Source: Sphingomonas sp. Root710 (GTDB lineage Bacteria; Pseudomonadota; Alphaproteobacteria; Sphingomonadales; Sphingomonadaceae). Taken from it: a DNA stretch of 64,000 bases. Both the position numbers and the translations under genes were made by a program. The notes below the pieces were generated by a model that had not been told where the DNA came from, did not search any database, and was given only the letters and a program-made list of their open reading frames with translations. This document shows positions 30,915 to 40,142 of the stretch, piece after piece (positions within the stretch are counted from its first letter, which is position 1; each line of letters opens with the position of its first letter). The stretch spans positions 443,933-507,932 of the forward strand of contig NZ_LMIB01000001.1 in the NCBI RefSeq assembly GCF_001429065.1, in the 5' to 3' direction.

Positions 30915-31877
30915 ATGGAATCCCGGCGGATAGAAATTCTCGACGGCTGGCGCGCGCTCAGCATCCTGTTCGTCCTCGCCGGCCATCTCCTGCCGCTGGG
31001 GCCCAAGGCGTGGCAGTTGAACAGCGCCTTCGCCCTGTCCGGACTGGCGCTGTTCTTCGTCCTGTCAGGGTTCCTGATCACCCGCTTCCTTCTGGAAAAG
31101 CAGGATGTCGCCGATTTCCTGCGCCGCCGGCTGTTCCGGATCGTGCCGCTGGCATGGCTGGCGATGCTGATCCTGGCGGCGGTAGAGCGTCCCGACATGG
31201 CGAAGCTGGCGCTGAACCTGCTGTTTGTGGCGAACCTCGTTCCCGGTGCGCTGATGGAAGGGGGCGGCCATCTCTGGAGCCTGTGCGTCGAGGCGCAATT
31301 CTATGTCGGGATCGCGCTGCTGGTCGCGCTGTCCGGCCGGCGCGGTCTCTATATCCTGCCGCTGCTCTGCGTCGCTGTGACGGCCTTGCGCATCCATATG
31401 CATGCGCAGATCGACATCGCGACATGGTTGCGCGCCGACGAGATACTGGCCGGGGCGACGCTGGCACTGCTCTGTCATGACGGGCGTGCGGCGGGATGGA
31501 TGAAGCGGTTGCCCGTCTGGCTGCCGGTGCTCCTATTGTTGGTGCTGCTCGCTTCGGGGCGCCAGAATGCCGGGCTGCTCCATTATGTGCGCCCCTATGC
31601 GGCGGCGGGCGCGATCGGGCTTTCGATATACGCTTTCCCGGCAATGCTGCGACGCATTTTCGTCTCGCGTCCGGCGGCCTATGTCGCGGGCATATCCTAT
31701 GCGCTCTACGTCTATCACGGCATGCTGGCGGCGAGCTGGCTCGGCACCGGAGATGCGCTTATCCTCTATCTCAAACGGCCATTTCTGATCGCGGCGACCT
31801 TCGCCACCGCGCATTTCTCGACCCGATATTTCGAGCGGCCATTCCTTGCCTATGGCAAGCGGGCGGCGCTGCGCTGA
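30915..31877 (+). CDS. Acyltransferase family 3 membrane protein (short OafA/NodX type)
   Basis: 320 residues with about ten membrane segments and no soluble domain. The active-site His24 is in VLAGHLLP, after the family-typical EILDGWRALS. RRRLFRIVPLAWL and HLWSLCVEAQFY are the other family motifs. Such proteins O-acetylate surface polysaccharides, lipids or antibiotics. It opens a same-strand run with the glycosidase-like and GMC genes and begins a cluster of glycan-modifying functions extending to 38665. The acceptor is unknown. Confidence 0.9.
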   Translation: MESRRIEILDGWRALSILFVLAGHLLPLGPKAWQLNSAFALSGLALFFVLSGFLITRFLLEKQDVADFLRRRLFRIVPLAWLAMLILAAVERPDMAKLALNLLFVANLVPGALMEGGGHLWSLCVEAQFYVGIALLVALSGRRGLYILPLLCVAVTALRIHMHAQIDIATWLRADEILAGATLALLCHDGRAAGWMKRLPVWLPVLLLLVLLASGRQNAGLLHYVRPYAAAGAIGLSIYAFPAMLRRIFVSRPAAYVAGISYALYVYHGMLAASWLGTGDALILYLKRPFLIAATFATAHFSTRYFERPFLAYGKRAALR

Positions 31878-31936
31878 GGCTTTCCTTTTCCCCGGCCTAT
31901 GCCATTAGTGCGGTCATGGCGTGGGTGGAGACGGTG

Positions 31937-33496
31937 ATGAGGCGGATCGTGGTGCTGGCGCTGGCGGCGCTGCTCTGCATCGGTATCGCGGTGGTTGCGA
32001 ACTACAGCAAGCAGCAGCCGGGTTCCAATATGGTCGAGACGCCCGCGACCGCGGCAACGCCGCTGCCCAAGCAGCCGACCGCCTTCGGCATCAACGTCTT
32101 CGGCCCGATATATTGGAGCCGGGAGCGGGCCTTCATGAACCTGGTCGCGGGTGCGGGTTGGTATTCCATCCTCAACGGATGGTCCGATCTCGACCTGAAG
32201 CGGCTCGATCGCGAGGGTGCGCTGCCATCGCTTCGCCCCGGCGAAAATGTCGCGGTCGTCCTCGTCAGGCCGCCGCGCTCGGTCCGCGAAGACGTCGCCA
32301 TTCGCTGCCGCTATGAAGGCGAGGGGGTCGTCAGCGGGATAAGCACCGCCAATCCGGTGGCATCGCCCGGCCGGTTCGATTTCACCTGGCACCGTGAAAC
32401 GGAATGGACTCATCTCCGGATCGAAGCGACCAACCCGGCCAATCCGATCCGCCATATCGATTGCCGGGAGGCGGATGCCGATCCCAAACTTCTGTTCGAT
32501 CCCGCCTTCGTCGCCAGCGTGAAGCCGTACAAGGTCGTCCGCTTCATGGATTGGCAACAGAGCAATTCGAACGCGGCCGGCAACTGGGCGCAGCGGACTC
32601 TGCCCAGTTCGACCTTCCAGGCGGGCGGGCAGGGCGTGGCGCTGGAGCATATGGTCGCGCTCGCGAATATCGCTCAGGTCGATCCGTGGTTCGTGATCCC
32701 GTGGAACGCGGATGCAGTCTATGTCGAGAATTTCGCGCGCTATGTGCATGATCATCTCGATCCGAAGCGCGCCGTCTATCTCGAAACCGGCAACGAGATA
32801 TGGAACCAAGCCTTTCCCGCCGGGCAGCAGGCGCTGGCCGAAGGGCGCAAGGCGAACCTCGGCAAAACCGACGATCAGGCGCGGATGCGGCGCTATGCGC
32901 AGCGTTCGGTGGAGGTTTTCAAGATCTGGGAGCGCGTCTATGCCCAGGAACCGAAGCGGCTCGTGCGGATATTGTCGGGCCAGCATGCCTGGATCGATCC
33001 GCTGCGCGACGCGCTGGCCTTCGGCGACACCGCCGCGCATGTCGATGCGCTGTCGAGCGCGGCCTATTTCGGCCAGACGCTGCTGACCGAACCCGAGCCG
33101 GCGGATACCAAGGACCTCTCGCCGCTGTTTCCGAAGCTGACCGCGTCGATAGACGCAACGATGGAGGCGGCGCGCCAGTATAAGCAGCTCGCTGACCAAC
33201 ATGGCCTTCGCTACATCGTCTATGAAGGTGGGCAGCATGCGACCTATTCAGGCAAGGACCCGACATTGTTGGCCCGGCTCAACCGCGATCCCCGCATGGG
33301 CGAGGCCTATCGCCGCTATCTGGCCGAATGGGATAGCCAATATGGCGATGTGCTGATGCTGTTCCACTCGACCAGCCCAATCGGTGCGACCATGGCGTTC
33401 GGCCTGGCCGAATATAGCGGCCAACCGCTCGCGGAGACGCCGAAGCGCAAGGCGGTGCTCGACGCTATCGCGGCCGTGTCGCGCAGTCCCCGATAG
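31937..33496 (+). CDS. Secreted or membrane-anchored glycosidase-like protein
   Basis: 519 residues from ATG 31937, which has GGTGGAG 6 bases upstream. An N-terminal hydrophobic segment (VVLALAALLCIGIAVVA) is a signal peptide or anchor. A low-complexity linker rich in Thr, Pro and Ala follows. The body resembles a (beta/alpha)8 glycoside hydrolase: YLETGNEIWN around residue 287 has the Asn-Glu pair of clan GH-A acid/base sites, and YEGGQH further on could hold the nucleophile Glu. I cannot assign a GH family. It sits between an acyltransferase and a GMC oxidoreductase, suggesting a role on an exported glycan. Confidence 0.65.
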   Translation: MRRIVVLALAALLCIGIAVVANYSKQQPGSNMVETPATAATPLPKQPTAFGINVFGPIYWSRERAFMNLVAGAGWYSILNGWSDLDLKRLDREGALPSLRPGENVAVVLVRPPRSVREDVAIRCRYEGEGVVSGISTANPVASPGRFDFTWHRETEWTHLRIEATNPANPIRHIDCREADADPKLLFDPAFVASVKPYKVVRFMDWQQSNSNAAGNWAQRTLPSSTFQAGGQGVALEHMVALANIAQVDPWFVIPWNADAVYVENFARYVHDHLDPKRAVYLETGNEIWNQAFPAGQQALAEGRKANLGKTDDQARMRRYAQRSVEVFKIWERVYAQEPKRLVRILSGQHAWIDPLRDALAFGDTAAHVDALSSAAYFGQTLLTEPEPADTKDLSPLFPKLTASIDATMEAARQYKQLADQHGLRYIVYEGGQHATYSGKDPTLLARLNRDPRMGEAYRRYLAEWDSQYGDVLMLFHSTSPIGATMAFGLAEYSGQPLAETPKRKAVLDAIAAVSRSPR

Positions 33497-33503
33497 ATCG
33501 CGG

Positions 33504-35051
33504 ATGACCGCGGACATCGATGACGACGGCAGCCCGTGGGATGTCGTGATCGTCGGAACGGGGATGGGCGGAGCGGCCCTGGGCTATGCGCTTGCCCGGC
33601 GCGGGCGGCGGGTGCTGTTCCTCGAACGCGGCGTGCTGCAGCCGGCGAGCGAGCAGCCGGCGGGCGAGGTGACCGATCCGGATGAACGGCTTCGCCTGGG
33701 GCTCTGGCCCGATCCCGTCCGCATGATCGTCAATGGCCGGGCGACCGAAAGCTATGCCGCGATCGGCTGCGCGGCGGGCGGATCAACGCGGCTCTATGCG
33801 GCGGCGCTCGAGCGGTTCGAGCCGGATGATTTCGACTCCACGGGCGGATGGCCGGTCCCCTATGCCGAGATGGCGCGCTCCTATGCGGAGGCCGAAGATG
33901 TGCTGAACGTTCTCGGGACGCGCGATCCGCTGGGCGATCCCGGCGCTCCGGAGCTTCCGCCGCCGCCGCCCTGCGCACCCGTCGACCAAGTGTTCATCGA
34001 TGATTTCGCGCGCGCCGGGCTGCATCCCTACCGGCTGCATGTCGGCATTGGCTATCGGCCGGGCTGCCGGGAATGCCTGGGCGTCGTCTGCGACCGGGCG
34101 TGCAAGAGCGATGCCGCCAACAGCTTCTTGCAGCCGGCCTTAGCGACAGGCCATGCCGAATTGCGGGCGGAGTGCGAGGTGACCGCTATCGATAGCAGCG
34201 GGAGGACGGCGACGGCGGTCGCCTATCGCCGCAACGGCGTCCTGCGGCGCGTACATGGACGCGTCGTCGTGCTGGCGGCGGGCGCGTTGCGCAGCCCGGG
34301 GCTCATGCTGCTCTCCGCCAATGCCGACCATCCGGCGGGGCTGGCGAACCGATCAGGGCTGGTGGGCCGCCACCTGATGTTCCACGCGTCGGACTGGGTC
34401 GCGCTCTGGCCGTCGCGCAAGGCGGGGATGGACGGGCCTCGCAAGACGATCGCGCTACGCGACTTCTACCGTGCGGGTGGGGGGCGTCTCGGGGCATTCC
34501 AGTCGGTCGGGTTGACGGCCGGTTACGGCAACGTCCTGATGTTCCTGTACGACTGGTTCGATCGCGGCGCGCTGGCGCGGCTGCGCTTCCTTCGCCCCTT
34601 CCTGCGGATTCCGGCGGCGATTGCCGCGAAGCTGTTCGGCAAGGCGTCGATCTTCGCGCTGATCATGGAAGACCTGCCCTATCCCGGCAACCGCGTCGCG
34701 GTCGACCCCGCCGCTCCCGGCAGGATCATCGTCCATTATGATATTCATCCCGAACTGGCCGAGCGGAGCCGGATGGCGCGGAAGCTGTTGCGGGAACGGC
34801 TCGGCGGCCTACGGAAATTCTTCCTGCGGCCCGATTTCATGATCGACACCGGCCATCCCTGCGGGACGTGCCGCTTCGGTGACAATCCGGCGACGAGCGT
34901 GCTCGATCGCGACTGCCGCGCGCACGACCTCGACAATCTGTTCGTCGTCGACGCCTCGTTCATGCCGAGCAGCGCCGGGGTGAATCCCAGCCTGACGATC
35001 GCGGCGAACGCGCTGCGGGTCGCCGGGACGATCGACGCGCAGCTGGGTTAA
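33504..35051 (+). CDS. GMC-family oxidoreductase
   Basis: 515 residues. The N-terminal FAD motif is VIVGTGMGGAALGYALARRG (from about residue 15), followed by the acidic end of beta-2 (LFLERG). The C-terminal GMC domain contains HPCGTCRFG and the family's closing motif DASFMPSSAGVNPSLT. GMC enzymes oxidise alcohols or sugars, often at a membrane. It starts 7 bases after the glycosidase-like gene, so the two are cotranscribed. Its stop overlaps the convergent SDR gene by 4 bases. A sugar or polyol oxidation during surface-glycan modification is a reasonable inference. Confidence 0.85.
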   Translation: MTADIDDDGSPWDVVIVGTGMGGAALGYALARRGRRVLFLERGVLQPASEQPAGEVTDPDERLRLGLWPDPVRMIVNGRATESYAAIGCAAGGSTRLYAAALERFEPDDFDSTGGWPVPYAEMARSYAEAEDVLNVLGTRDPLGDPGAPELPPPPPCAPVDQVFIDDFARAGLHPYRLHVGIGYRPGCRECLGVVCDRACKSDAANSFLQPALATGHAELRAECEVTAIDSSGRTATAVAYRRNGVLRRVHGRVVVLAAGALRSPGLMLLSANADHPAGLANRSGLVGRHLMFHASDWVALWPSRKAGMDGPRKTIALRDFYRAGGGRLGAFQSVGLTAGYGNVLMFLYDWFDRGALARLRFLRPFLRIPAAIAAKLFGKASIFALIMEDLPYPGNRVAVDPAAPGRIIVHYDIHPELAERSRMARKLLRERLGGLRKFFLRPDFMIDTGHPCGTCRFGDNPATSVLDRDCRAHDLDNLFVVDASFMPSSAGVNPSLTIAANALRVAGTIDAQLG

Positions 35052-35776
35052 CGCAGCCCGATCTTCCGCTTGATCCGCTGCCGCAGCGAGAGCGGCGGCT
35101 CCACCAGCTGATTGCGCAGGAACTGCCGCCCATTCGGTCCGCCCGCTGGCAGATCGAGCAGCGCCATGCCCCAGTGTGCGGCGACATCGGGATCGATGCC
35201 GTCCGGCACGCCCATGCCGGTGTTGAGCGCGCCGGGAATCCATTCGTTGACCAGGATGCCGGGGCAGGTGGCTGCGGTCTCCACCGCGATCGCCCTGGTC
35301 AGGGCGTGGAGCGCACCCTTCGAAGCCGCATAGGCCGAACTCAGCGCGATCGGCTCGCGATCGGCATAGCTGCCCACCGTAATGATCCGGCCATGCCCGG
35401 CGCGCATCATGAAGGGCAGCACCGCGCGGCACACCGCCGCGACGCCGCCGACGTTGATCGCCAGCGTGTCGAGCAGCCCGGCGATCGGCTGGTCGAGGAA
35501 GGCGACACGCGGATAGGTTGCCGCATTGGCGAACAGTCCGTCTATCCGGCCATATTCGGCAGCCGCACGGTCGATGGCGTCGTCGAGCGCGGCGGTGTCG
35601 GCGACGTCGCAAACCCGATAACTGTAGCGTCCGGTGTCGAGCCCCGCGCCGGTCTCGATCAGGCCGCTCTTATCGCGCCCGATGGCGACGACCTGATCGC
35701 CGTGAGCGACGCCCAGTCTGGCGAGCGCACGGCCGAGTCCTGCGCCCGCTCCGGTGATGATAACGACCCTGTCCAT
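35048..35776 (-). CDS. SDR-family oxidoreductase in the glycan cluster
   Basis: 242 residues from ATG 35776. TGAGAGLGRAL starts at residue 8 and Ser136, Tyr149 and Lys153 (YAASK) form a standard catalytic triad. The usual NNAG motif reads ANAA, a mild deviation. The frame upstream to 35950 lacks family similarity. It is convergent with the GMC gene, sharing 4 bases at the stops, and divergent from the large acyltransferase. Paired with the GMC enzyme, it could reduce or oxidise the same sugar-derived compound. Confidence 0.87.
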   Translation of the reverse strand: MDRVVIITGAGAGLGRALARLGVAHGDQVVAIGRDKSGLIETGAGLDTGRYSYRVCDVADTAALDDAIDRAAAEYGRIDGLFANAATYPRVAFLDQPIAGLLDTLAINVGGVAAVCRAVLPFMMRAGHGRIITVGSYADREPIALSSAYAASKGALHALTRAIAVETAATCPGILVNEWIPGALNTGMGVPDGIDPDVAAHWGMALLDLPAGGPNGRQFLRNQLVEPPLSLRQRIKRKIGLR

Positions 35777-35867
35777 GCCGCCCCCGTCTCGCACGAATTG
35801 ATTGCGATCGCCAACATGCCGTGCAATTCCGGCTGGGGGCGGCGGGCCGCCCATGACGGAGCAGGGG

Positions 35868-37880
35868 ATGATCCGATATCGCAAGGACATAGAGGGGCTT
35901 CGCGCCCTTGCGGTCCTCAGCATCATCCTGTTCCATTTCGGTGAAAGCACCTTCGCCGGTGGCTATGTCGGCGTCGACATCTTCTACGTCATCTCGGGTT
36001 TCCTCATCGGCAAGTCGGTGATCGCCGGCGTGACCGAAGGCCGTTTCTCGCTGCGCGATTTCCTCGTCCGGCGCCTGCGCCGCCTGTATCCGGCGCAGGT
36101 AGCGATGTTCGCGGTCTGCACGCCCGCCGCGATGATCCTGCTGCTGCCCGAACATCTGGTCGCCTATGCGCGCAGCCTGGCCGCCGCCGCGCTCTACGCC
36201 TCGAACATGCAGTTCCTGCGCGAGGCGGGCTATTTCGACAGCTGGGCATTCACCAAGCCGCTGCTCCACACATGGTCTTTGGGGGTGGAGGCGCAATTCT
36301 ACGTCGCTTTCCCTTTGCTGATCCTGCTGCTTTCCCGGCTGGGCGGCGGACGAAAGCTGATGATCGGCATAGTCGCGGCGCTGGGGCTGCTTTCGCTCGT
36401 GGCGGCGGAGGCTGTGCTTCGGACCAGCCCGGTCGCGGCCTTCTATCTGTTTCCGCTGCGCGCATGGGAATTGTTCGTAGGGGTCGTGATCGGGGTGGTC
36501 GAAGCGCCTTACCGACTGCTGACGCGGCGGTGGCTGCGCGAGGCCATGACGGCGGTGGGTCTGTCGCTGATCATCGCACCCATGTTCCTCTTTGGATCGA
36601 AGACGGCTTTCCCCGGTCTGCATGCCATCCCGCCGGTGCTGGGCGCGGCGCTGATCATCGGGGCCGGGAGCGCGGGCCACTCGCTGATCGGCGATATTCT
36701 CTCACGCCAGCCTTTCACCGGCGTCGGGCTGATCTCCTATTCGCTCTATCTCTGGCATTGGCCGATCATCGTCTTCCTGACCTATTATGCCGCGGGCGAC
36801 CTGCCTGGCAGCTGGCGGCTGGCGGGATTGGCCATGACGCTCATGGCCGCGCTACTTTCCTATCATTTCGTCGAGCGGCCATTCCGCAAGCGGCGGTCCT
36901 CCGATGCCCGAACCGTCGCATGGGCCTTGGTTCTCTGCCTGATCTTCGTCGTGGCGGGGGCGGGCCTGCGGCTCTCGCACGGCTTTCCCCAACGCTATGG
37001 CAGGGAGCAACAGGTGCTGGCGAACGCCGCGTCGGACTTCTGGCAACGGCGGGGCGAGTGCTTCGGACAGGATAATCAAAGGTTGGCGGGGGTGGCCTAT
37101 TGCCGTCTCGGCGATCCGGCGGCGAAGCCCGATTTCCTGATCTGGGGGGATTCGCACGCTCGCGCGTTCCGCGACGGAATCGACCTTGCCGCCCGCGAGG
37201 CGGGGCGAAGCGGGCTGCTGGTGACCGAGGCCGGTTGTCCGCCCTTGATCGGCGTACGCAAGGTGGCTAGCGCCCAGTCGCGCGTGGAGGACGACGCCTG
37301 CTTCACCAACAATGTCCGGCTGATGCTCGCGCTGGGGCAGGACCATGCGCTGCGCGACGTCGTGCTGATCGGGCGCTGGGCCTTCTATGCCACCGGGCAT
37401 GGCATCGGAAGCGATAGCGACAATGCGGTCCGGCTGACATGGGCCGACCGCCGCGATGGGCCGCCGGCGGAGCTGTTCGAGTTTGGGCTGACGCGCTCGG
37501 TGGAGATGTTGCGCGGACAGGGGAGGCGGGTGTTCATTCTCGAACAATTGCCCGAATTCGCCGATTTCTCGGCCTATCGTCTGGCGGTGCGGGTGATCCT
37601 GCGTGGTGAGGCGACCGATGCTGCGATCGGCGCGATCGGGCTGGCTGATCGGCCTGCGGTCGAGCGTCGTCAGGCGGCGGCGCAGCGGACGCTGGCGAAG
37701 CTGGCGGCGAATGGCGACGCCATCATCCTTCCCTCCCATGGCCGTTTCTGCGGTCCGGCGCGCTGCTCGGCGGTGCAGGATGGCCATCCGTTGCTGTTCG
37801 ATCATGATCATGTCACCGTCGACGGCTCCTACCGTCTGCGCGGCCTGTTCGATCCCATGCTGAAGGGGGAAGCGCGGTGA
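35868..37880 (+). CDS. OafA-type acyltransferase with C-terminal SGNH domain
   Basis: 670 residues. The N-terminal acyltransferase-3 membrane domain (about 1-340) has YRKDIEGLRALAV, the active-site His in LFHFG and GVDIFYVISGFLIG. A linker is followed by a periplasmic SGNH hydrolase-fold domain with Ser429 in IWGDSHARA and a C-terminal Asp/His pair in FDHDHVTVD. This architecture O-acetylates LPS or polysaccharide, passing the acetyl group across the membrane. ATG 35868 is preferred because GGAG lies 6 bases upstream; ATG 35853 is an alternative. It is translationally coupled to the FkbM gene. Confidence 0.92.
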   Translation: MIRYRKDIEGLRALAVLSIILFHFGESTFAGGYVGVDIFYVISGFLIGKSVIAGVTEGRFSLRDFLVRRLRRLYPAQVAMFAVCTPAAMILLLPEHLVAYARSLAAAALYASNMQFLREAGYFDSWAFTKPLLHTWSLGVEAQFYVAFPLLILLLSRLGGGRKLMIGIVAALGLLSLVAAEAVLRTSPVAAFYLFPLRAWELFVGVVIGVVEAPYRLLTRRWLREAMTAVGLSLIIAPMFLFGSKTAFPGLHAIPPVLGAALIIGAGSAGHSLIGDILSRQPFTGVGLISYSLYLWHWPIIVFLTYYAAGDLPGSWRLAGLAMTLMAALLSYHFVERPFRKRRSSDARTVAWALVLCLIFVVAGAGLRLSHGFPQRYGREQQVLANAASDFWQRRGECFGQDNQRLAGVAYCRLGDPAAKPDFLIWGDSHARAFRDGIDLAAREAGRSGLLVTEAGCPPLIGVRKVASAQSRVEDDACFTNNVRLMLALGQDHALRDVVLIGRWAFYATGHGIGSDSDNAVRLTWADRRDGPPAELFEFGLTRSVEMLRGQGRRVFILEQLPEFADFSAYRLAVRVILRGEATDAAIGAIGLADRPAVERRQAAAQRTLAKLAANGDAIILPSHGRFCGPARCSAVQDGHPLLFDHDHVTVDGSYRLRGLFDPMLKGEAR

Positions 37881-38665
37881 TCAGACAGTGGTTGGTGGGC
37901 TCCGTGGCGGGAACGATCGCGCTGCGGATTCGCGACGCCTACGCGATGCTGACGGCGAGCCGCGAGGCGGCAGGAACCGTCGCCAATGATCAGCTGGCCG
38001 CGCGGCTCGTCACCCGGCTCGCCGAGCGCGGGGAGAGCTTCGTCGATGTCGGCGCGCATATCGGGTCGGTGATCGCGGAGGCGCGTCGCCATGCGCCCGG
38101 CGCGGCCATCGTCGCGGTGGAGCCGATTCCCGAAAAGGCGGACCGGCTGCGCGCCAAATTTCCCTATGCCCGCGTCGAAAGCTGCGCGCTCGCCGAGCGG
38201 GAGGGGACGGCGAGCTTCTTCGTCGACCCGGACCGGCCGGGCTATAGTTCGCTCGCGCGCGGTGAAGGGCGGGTGCGCGAGATCGAGGTGCCGGTTCGCA
38301 CGCTCGACGCCCTGATCGGCGATGGCCGCGCGGACATCGTGAAGATCGACGTCGAAGGCGGCGAACTGGGGGTGCTGCGCGGTGCGGAGGCGGTGTTGGC
38401 CACGCGCCGTCCGGTGATCCTGTTCGAAAGCGGCCCGGAAGAGGTTCTGGGCCATGGCAAGGCGGGGATGTGGGATTTTCTCCACGCGCGGGACTATGCC
38501 CTGTTCGTGCCCAACCGCCTGGCGCATGACGCGCCGCCGCTGTCGCTGGAGGGCTTTCTGGACAGCCATCTTTATCCGCGCCGCACCACGAACTACTTCG
38601 CAGTGCCTTTCGAGAAAATCGAAGCCACCCGCAATAAGGCACGGAAAATACTCAGAATAACATGA
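37877..38665 (+). CDS. FkbM-family methyltransferase
   Basis: 262 residues. The SAM-binding motif FVDVGAHIGSVI lies near residue 55, followed by the acidic residue in VAVEPIPEK. The FkbM-typical VKIDVEGGELGVLRGAE comes later. These enzymes O-methylate sugars or polyketides. The GTG start overlaps the previous stop (GTGA), so it is coupled to the OafA-SGNH gene. Together they would acetylate and methylate the same surface glycan. Confidence 0.9.
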   Translation: MIRQWLVGSVAGTIALRIRDAYAMLTASREAAGTVANDQLAARLVTRLAERGESFVDVGAHIGSVIAEARRHAPGAAIVAVEPIPEKADRLRAKFPYARVESCALAEREGTASFFVDPDRPGYSSLARGEGRVREIEVPVRTLDALIGDGRADIVKIDVEGGELGVLRGAEAVLATRRPVILFESGPEEVLGHGKAGMWDFLHARDYALFVPNRLAHDAPPLSLEGFLDSHLYPRRTTNYFAVPFEKIEATRNKARKILRIT

Positions 38666-38666
38666 T

Positions 38667-39533
38667 CTAGCTTCCGGTCACACGTCGCGCGAAGCGGGTG
38701 ACGTCGTCCAAGACGGGGGCGTTACCGCGAAACGGCTTTGCCAGCGCGGTGACGATGCCGACATGGCCGAGATCGGGATAGACTTTGAGTTCAGAGGATG
38801 CGCCGAGCAAGCGGAGCTTGCGATCGAGGTTAATCGAATTCTTCGGCCAGACGGTGTCGTCATCCTGCCCATGGAGCAACAGCATCGGCGGTGCGGAGGC
38901 GGCGGCATAATGAATCGGCTGGGTCTCCTCCGGCCGTGGCCACTGGCCGAAGGTATTCTTCACGACATCGCCGTTGAACGGCAGGAAATCATAGGGCCCG
39001 GCGAGCCCCGCGAAGCCCTTGATCGCGGCGCGATCGGGGCCGAGAAATTGCGGGTCGAGCGCCAGCATCGCAGCGTTATAGGCGCCCGCCGAATGGCCGA
39101 CGAGAACGATCCGATCTGGATCGGCGCCATATTGTCGGGCGTGCGCGCGGGTCCAGCGCACCGCTTCGGCGCAATCCTGGACGAAACCGGGGAAGTGGAC
39201 CTCGGGCACCAGCCGGTAATCGGGTACGATGGTTACGAAACCCTGTGCCGCCAGCGCGCGTGCCGCGAAATGATAGCCTTCTCGGGTTCCGTTCGCCCAG
39301 GAACCGCCATAGATGAAGACGATCACCGGCAATGTCTTCCGCCCGGCGTTCACCGGCGCGTAGATGTCGAGCTTGCGGCGGGGGCCGTCGCCATAGGCGA
39401 TGTCCGATGCGACCTTCCGGCTCTGCGAATCCTTGGGCATCACCGTGTCGAACGCCCGTACCGGGGAACAGGCGGCGGCAACCAGCGCACCGCAGATCAG
39501 CAACGCCACACCGGCCAGCGTCAGTTTTGTCAT
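38667..39533 (-). CDS. Alpha/beta-hydrolase esterase, exported, possible lipoprotein
   Basis: 288 residues. The N-terminal hydrophobic segment ends LVAAAC with Cys22 as a possible lipidation site, although Ala at -3 makes the lipobox weak. YGGSW is the oxyanion-hole equivalent of HGG, Ser148 in LVGHSAGAY is the nucleophile, an Asp lies in GQDDDTVW and a His in DLGHVG. It fits the carboxylesterase/BD-FAE-like group. It is convergent with the FkbM gene by one base and may deacylate glycans or esters outside the cytoplasm. The substrate is unknown. Confidence 0.85.
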   Translation of the reverse strand: MTKLTLAGVALLICGALVAAACSPVRAFDTVMPKDSQSRKVASDIAYGDGPRRKLDIYAPVNAGRKTLPVIVFIYGGSWANGTREGYHFAARALAAQGFVTIVPDYRLVPEVHFPGFVQDCAEAVRWTRAHARQYGADPDRIVLVGHSAGAYNAAMLALDPQFLGPDRAAIKGFAGLAGPYDFLPFNGDVVKNTFGQWPRPEETQPIHYAAASAPPMLLLHGQDDDTVWPKNSINLDRKLRLLGASSELKVYPDLGHVGIVTALAKPFRGNAPVLDDVTRFARRVTGS

Positions 39534-39640
39534 CATGTCTCCGCCATTATCGGATATTCGCAATTACGCCAGTTGCTACCCTCTGGTTGCGTAGCGCGTT
39601 GTGCGGATCGTCACGTGGTGACGGCATGAGGAGACCAGAT

Positions 39641-40069
39641 ATGATCGTTCGGAGCGGATCGGCCCATTATTCGGGCCTGGGTAAGGATGGAAAGGGGCAT
39701 GTGTCGACTCAGTCCGGCGTGCTCGACCGACAGCAATATGGCTTCAACACGCGGTTTGAGGACGGCAAGGGCACCAACCCCGAGGAACTGATCGCGGCGG
39801 CGCACGCCTCCTGTTTCACAATGGCGCTCAGTTTCGGTCTGGCAAAGGCCGGTTATTCGGACGGCGAACTCGATACCACCGCAAAGGTCTCGCTCGACAA
39901 GGATGGAGAGGGGTTCAAGGTCTCCAAATCAGCGTTGACGCTGCAAGCTAATGTGCCCGGTATCAGCGAGGAAGAGTTTGGCAGGATTGCCGACGACGCC
40001 AAGGCAAACTGCCCGATATCGAAACTGCTCAATGCGGAAGTGACGCTGGAGCGCACACTGCTCGCATGA
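39641..40069 (+). CDS. OsmC/Ohr-family peroxiredoxin
   Basis: 142 residues. The two redox cysteines are recognisable in AAHASCFTMAL and AKANCPISKLL. TNPEELIAAAHASC is the OsmC motif. It detoxifies organic hydroperoxides. GAGGAG 9-14 bases upstream supports ATG 39641; an in-frame ATG at 39626 contains that site and is less likely. It is divergent from the esterase and followed directly by a hairpin shared with the convergent Gln-rich gene. Confidence 0.93.
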   Translation: MIVRSGSAHYSGLGKDGKGHVSTQSGVLDRQQYGFNTRFEDGKGTNPEELIAAAHASCFTMALSFGLAKAGYSDGELDTTAKVSLDKDGEGFKVSKSALTLQANVPGISEEEFGRIADDAKANCPISKLLNAEVTLERTLLA

Positions 40070-40075
40070 ACAACG

Positions 40076-40099
40076 AAGGGGGCCGAAATCGGCCCCCTT
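40076..40099. terminator. Bidirectional hairpin between osmC-like and Gln-rich genes
   Basis: AAGGGGGCCGA/TCGGCCCCCTT is a perfect 11-base inverted repeat with a minimal loop, in the short gap between convergent genes. Confidence 0.75.
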
Positions 40100-40142
40100 C
40101 TCCCAGTCGGCTCCAAAAGCCGTGTATCAGGCGCTCAGACGA

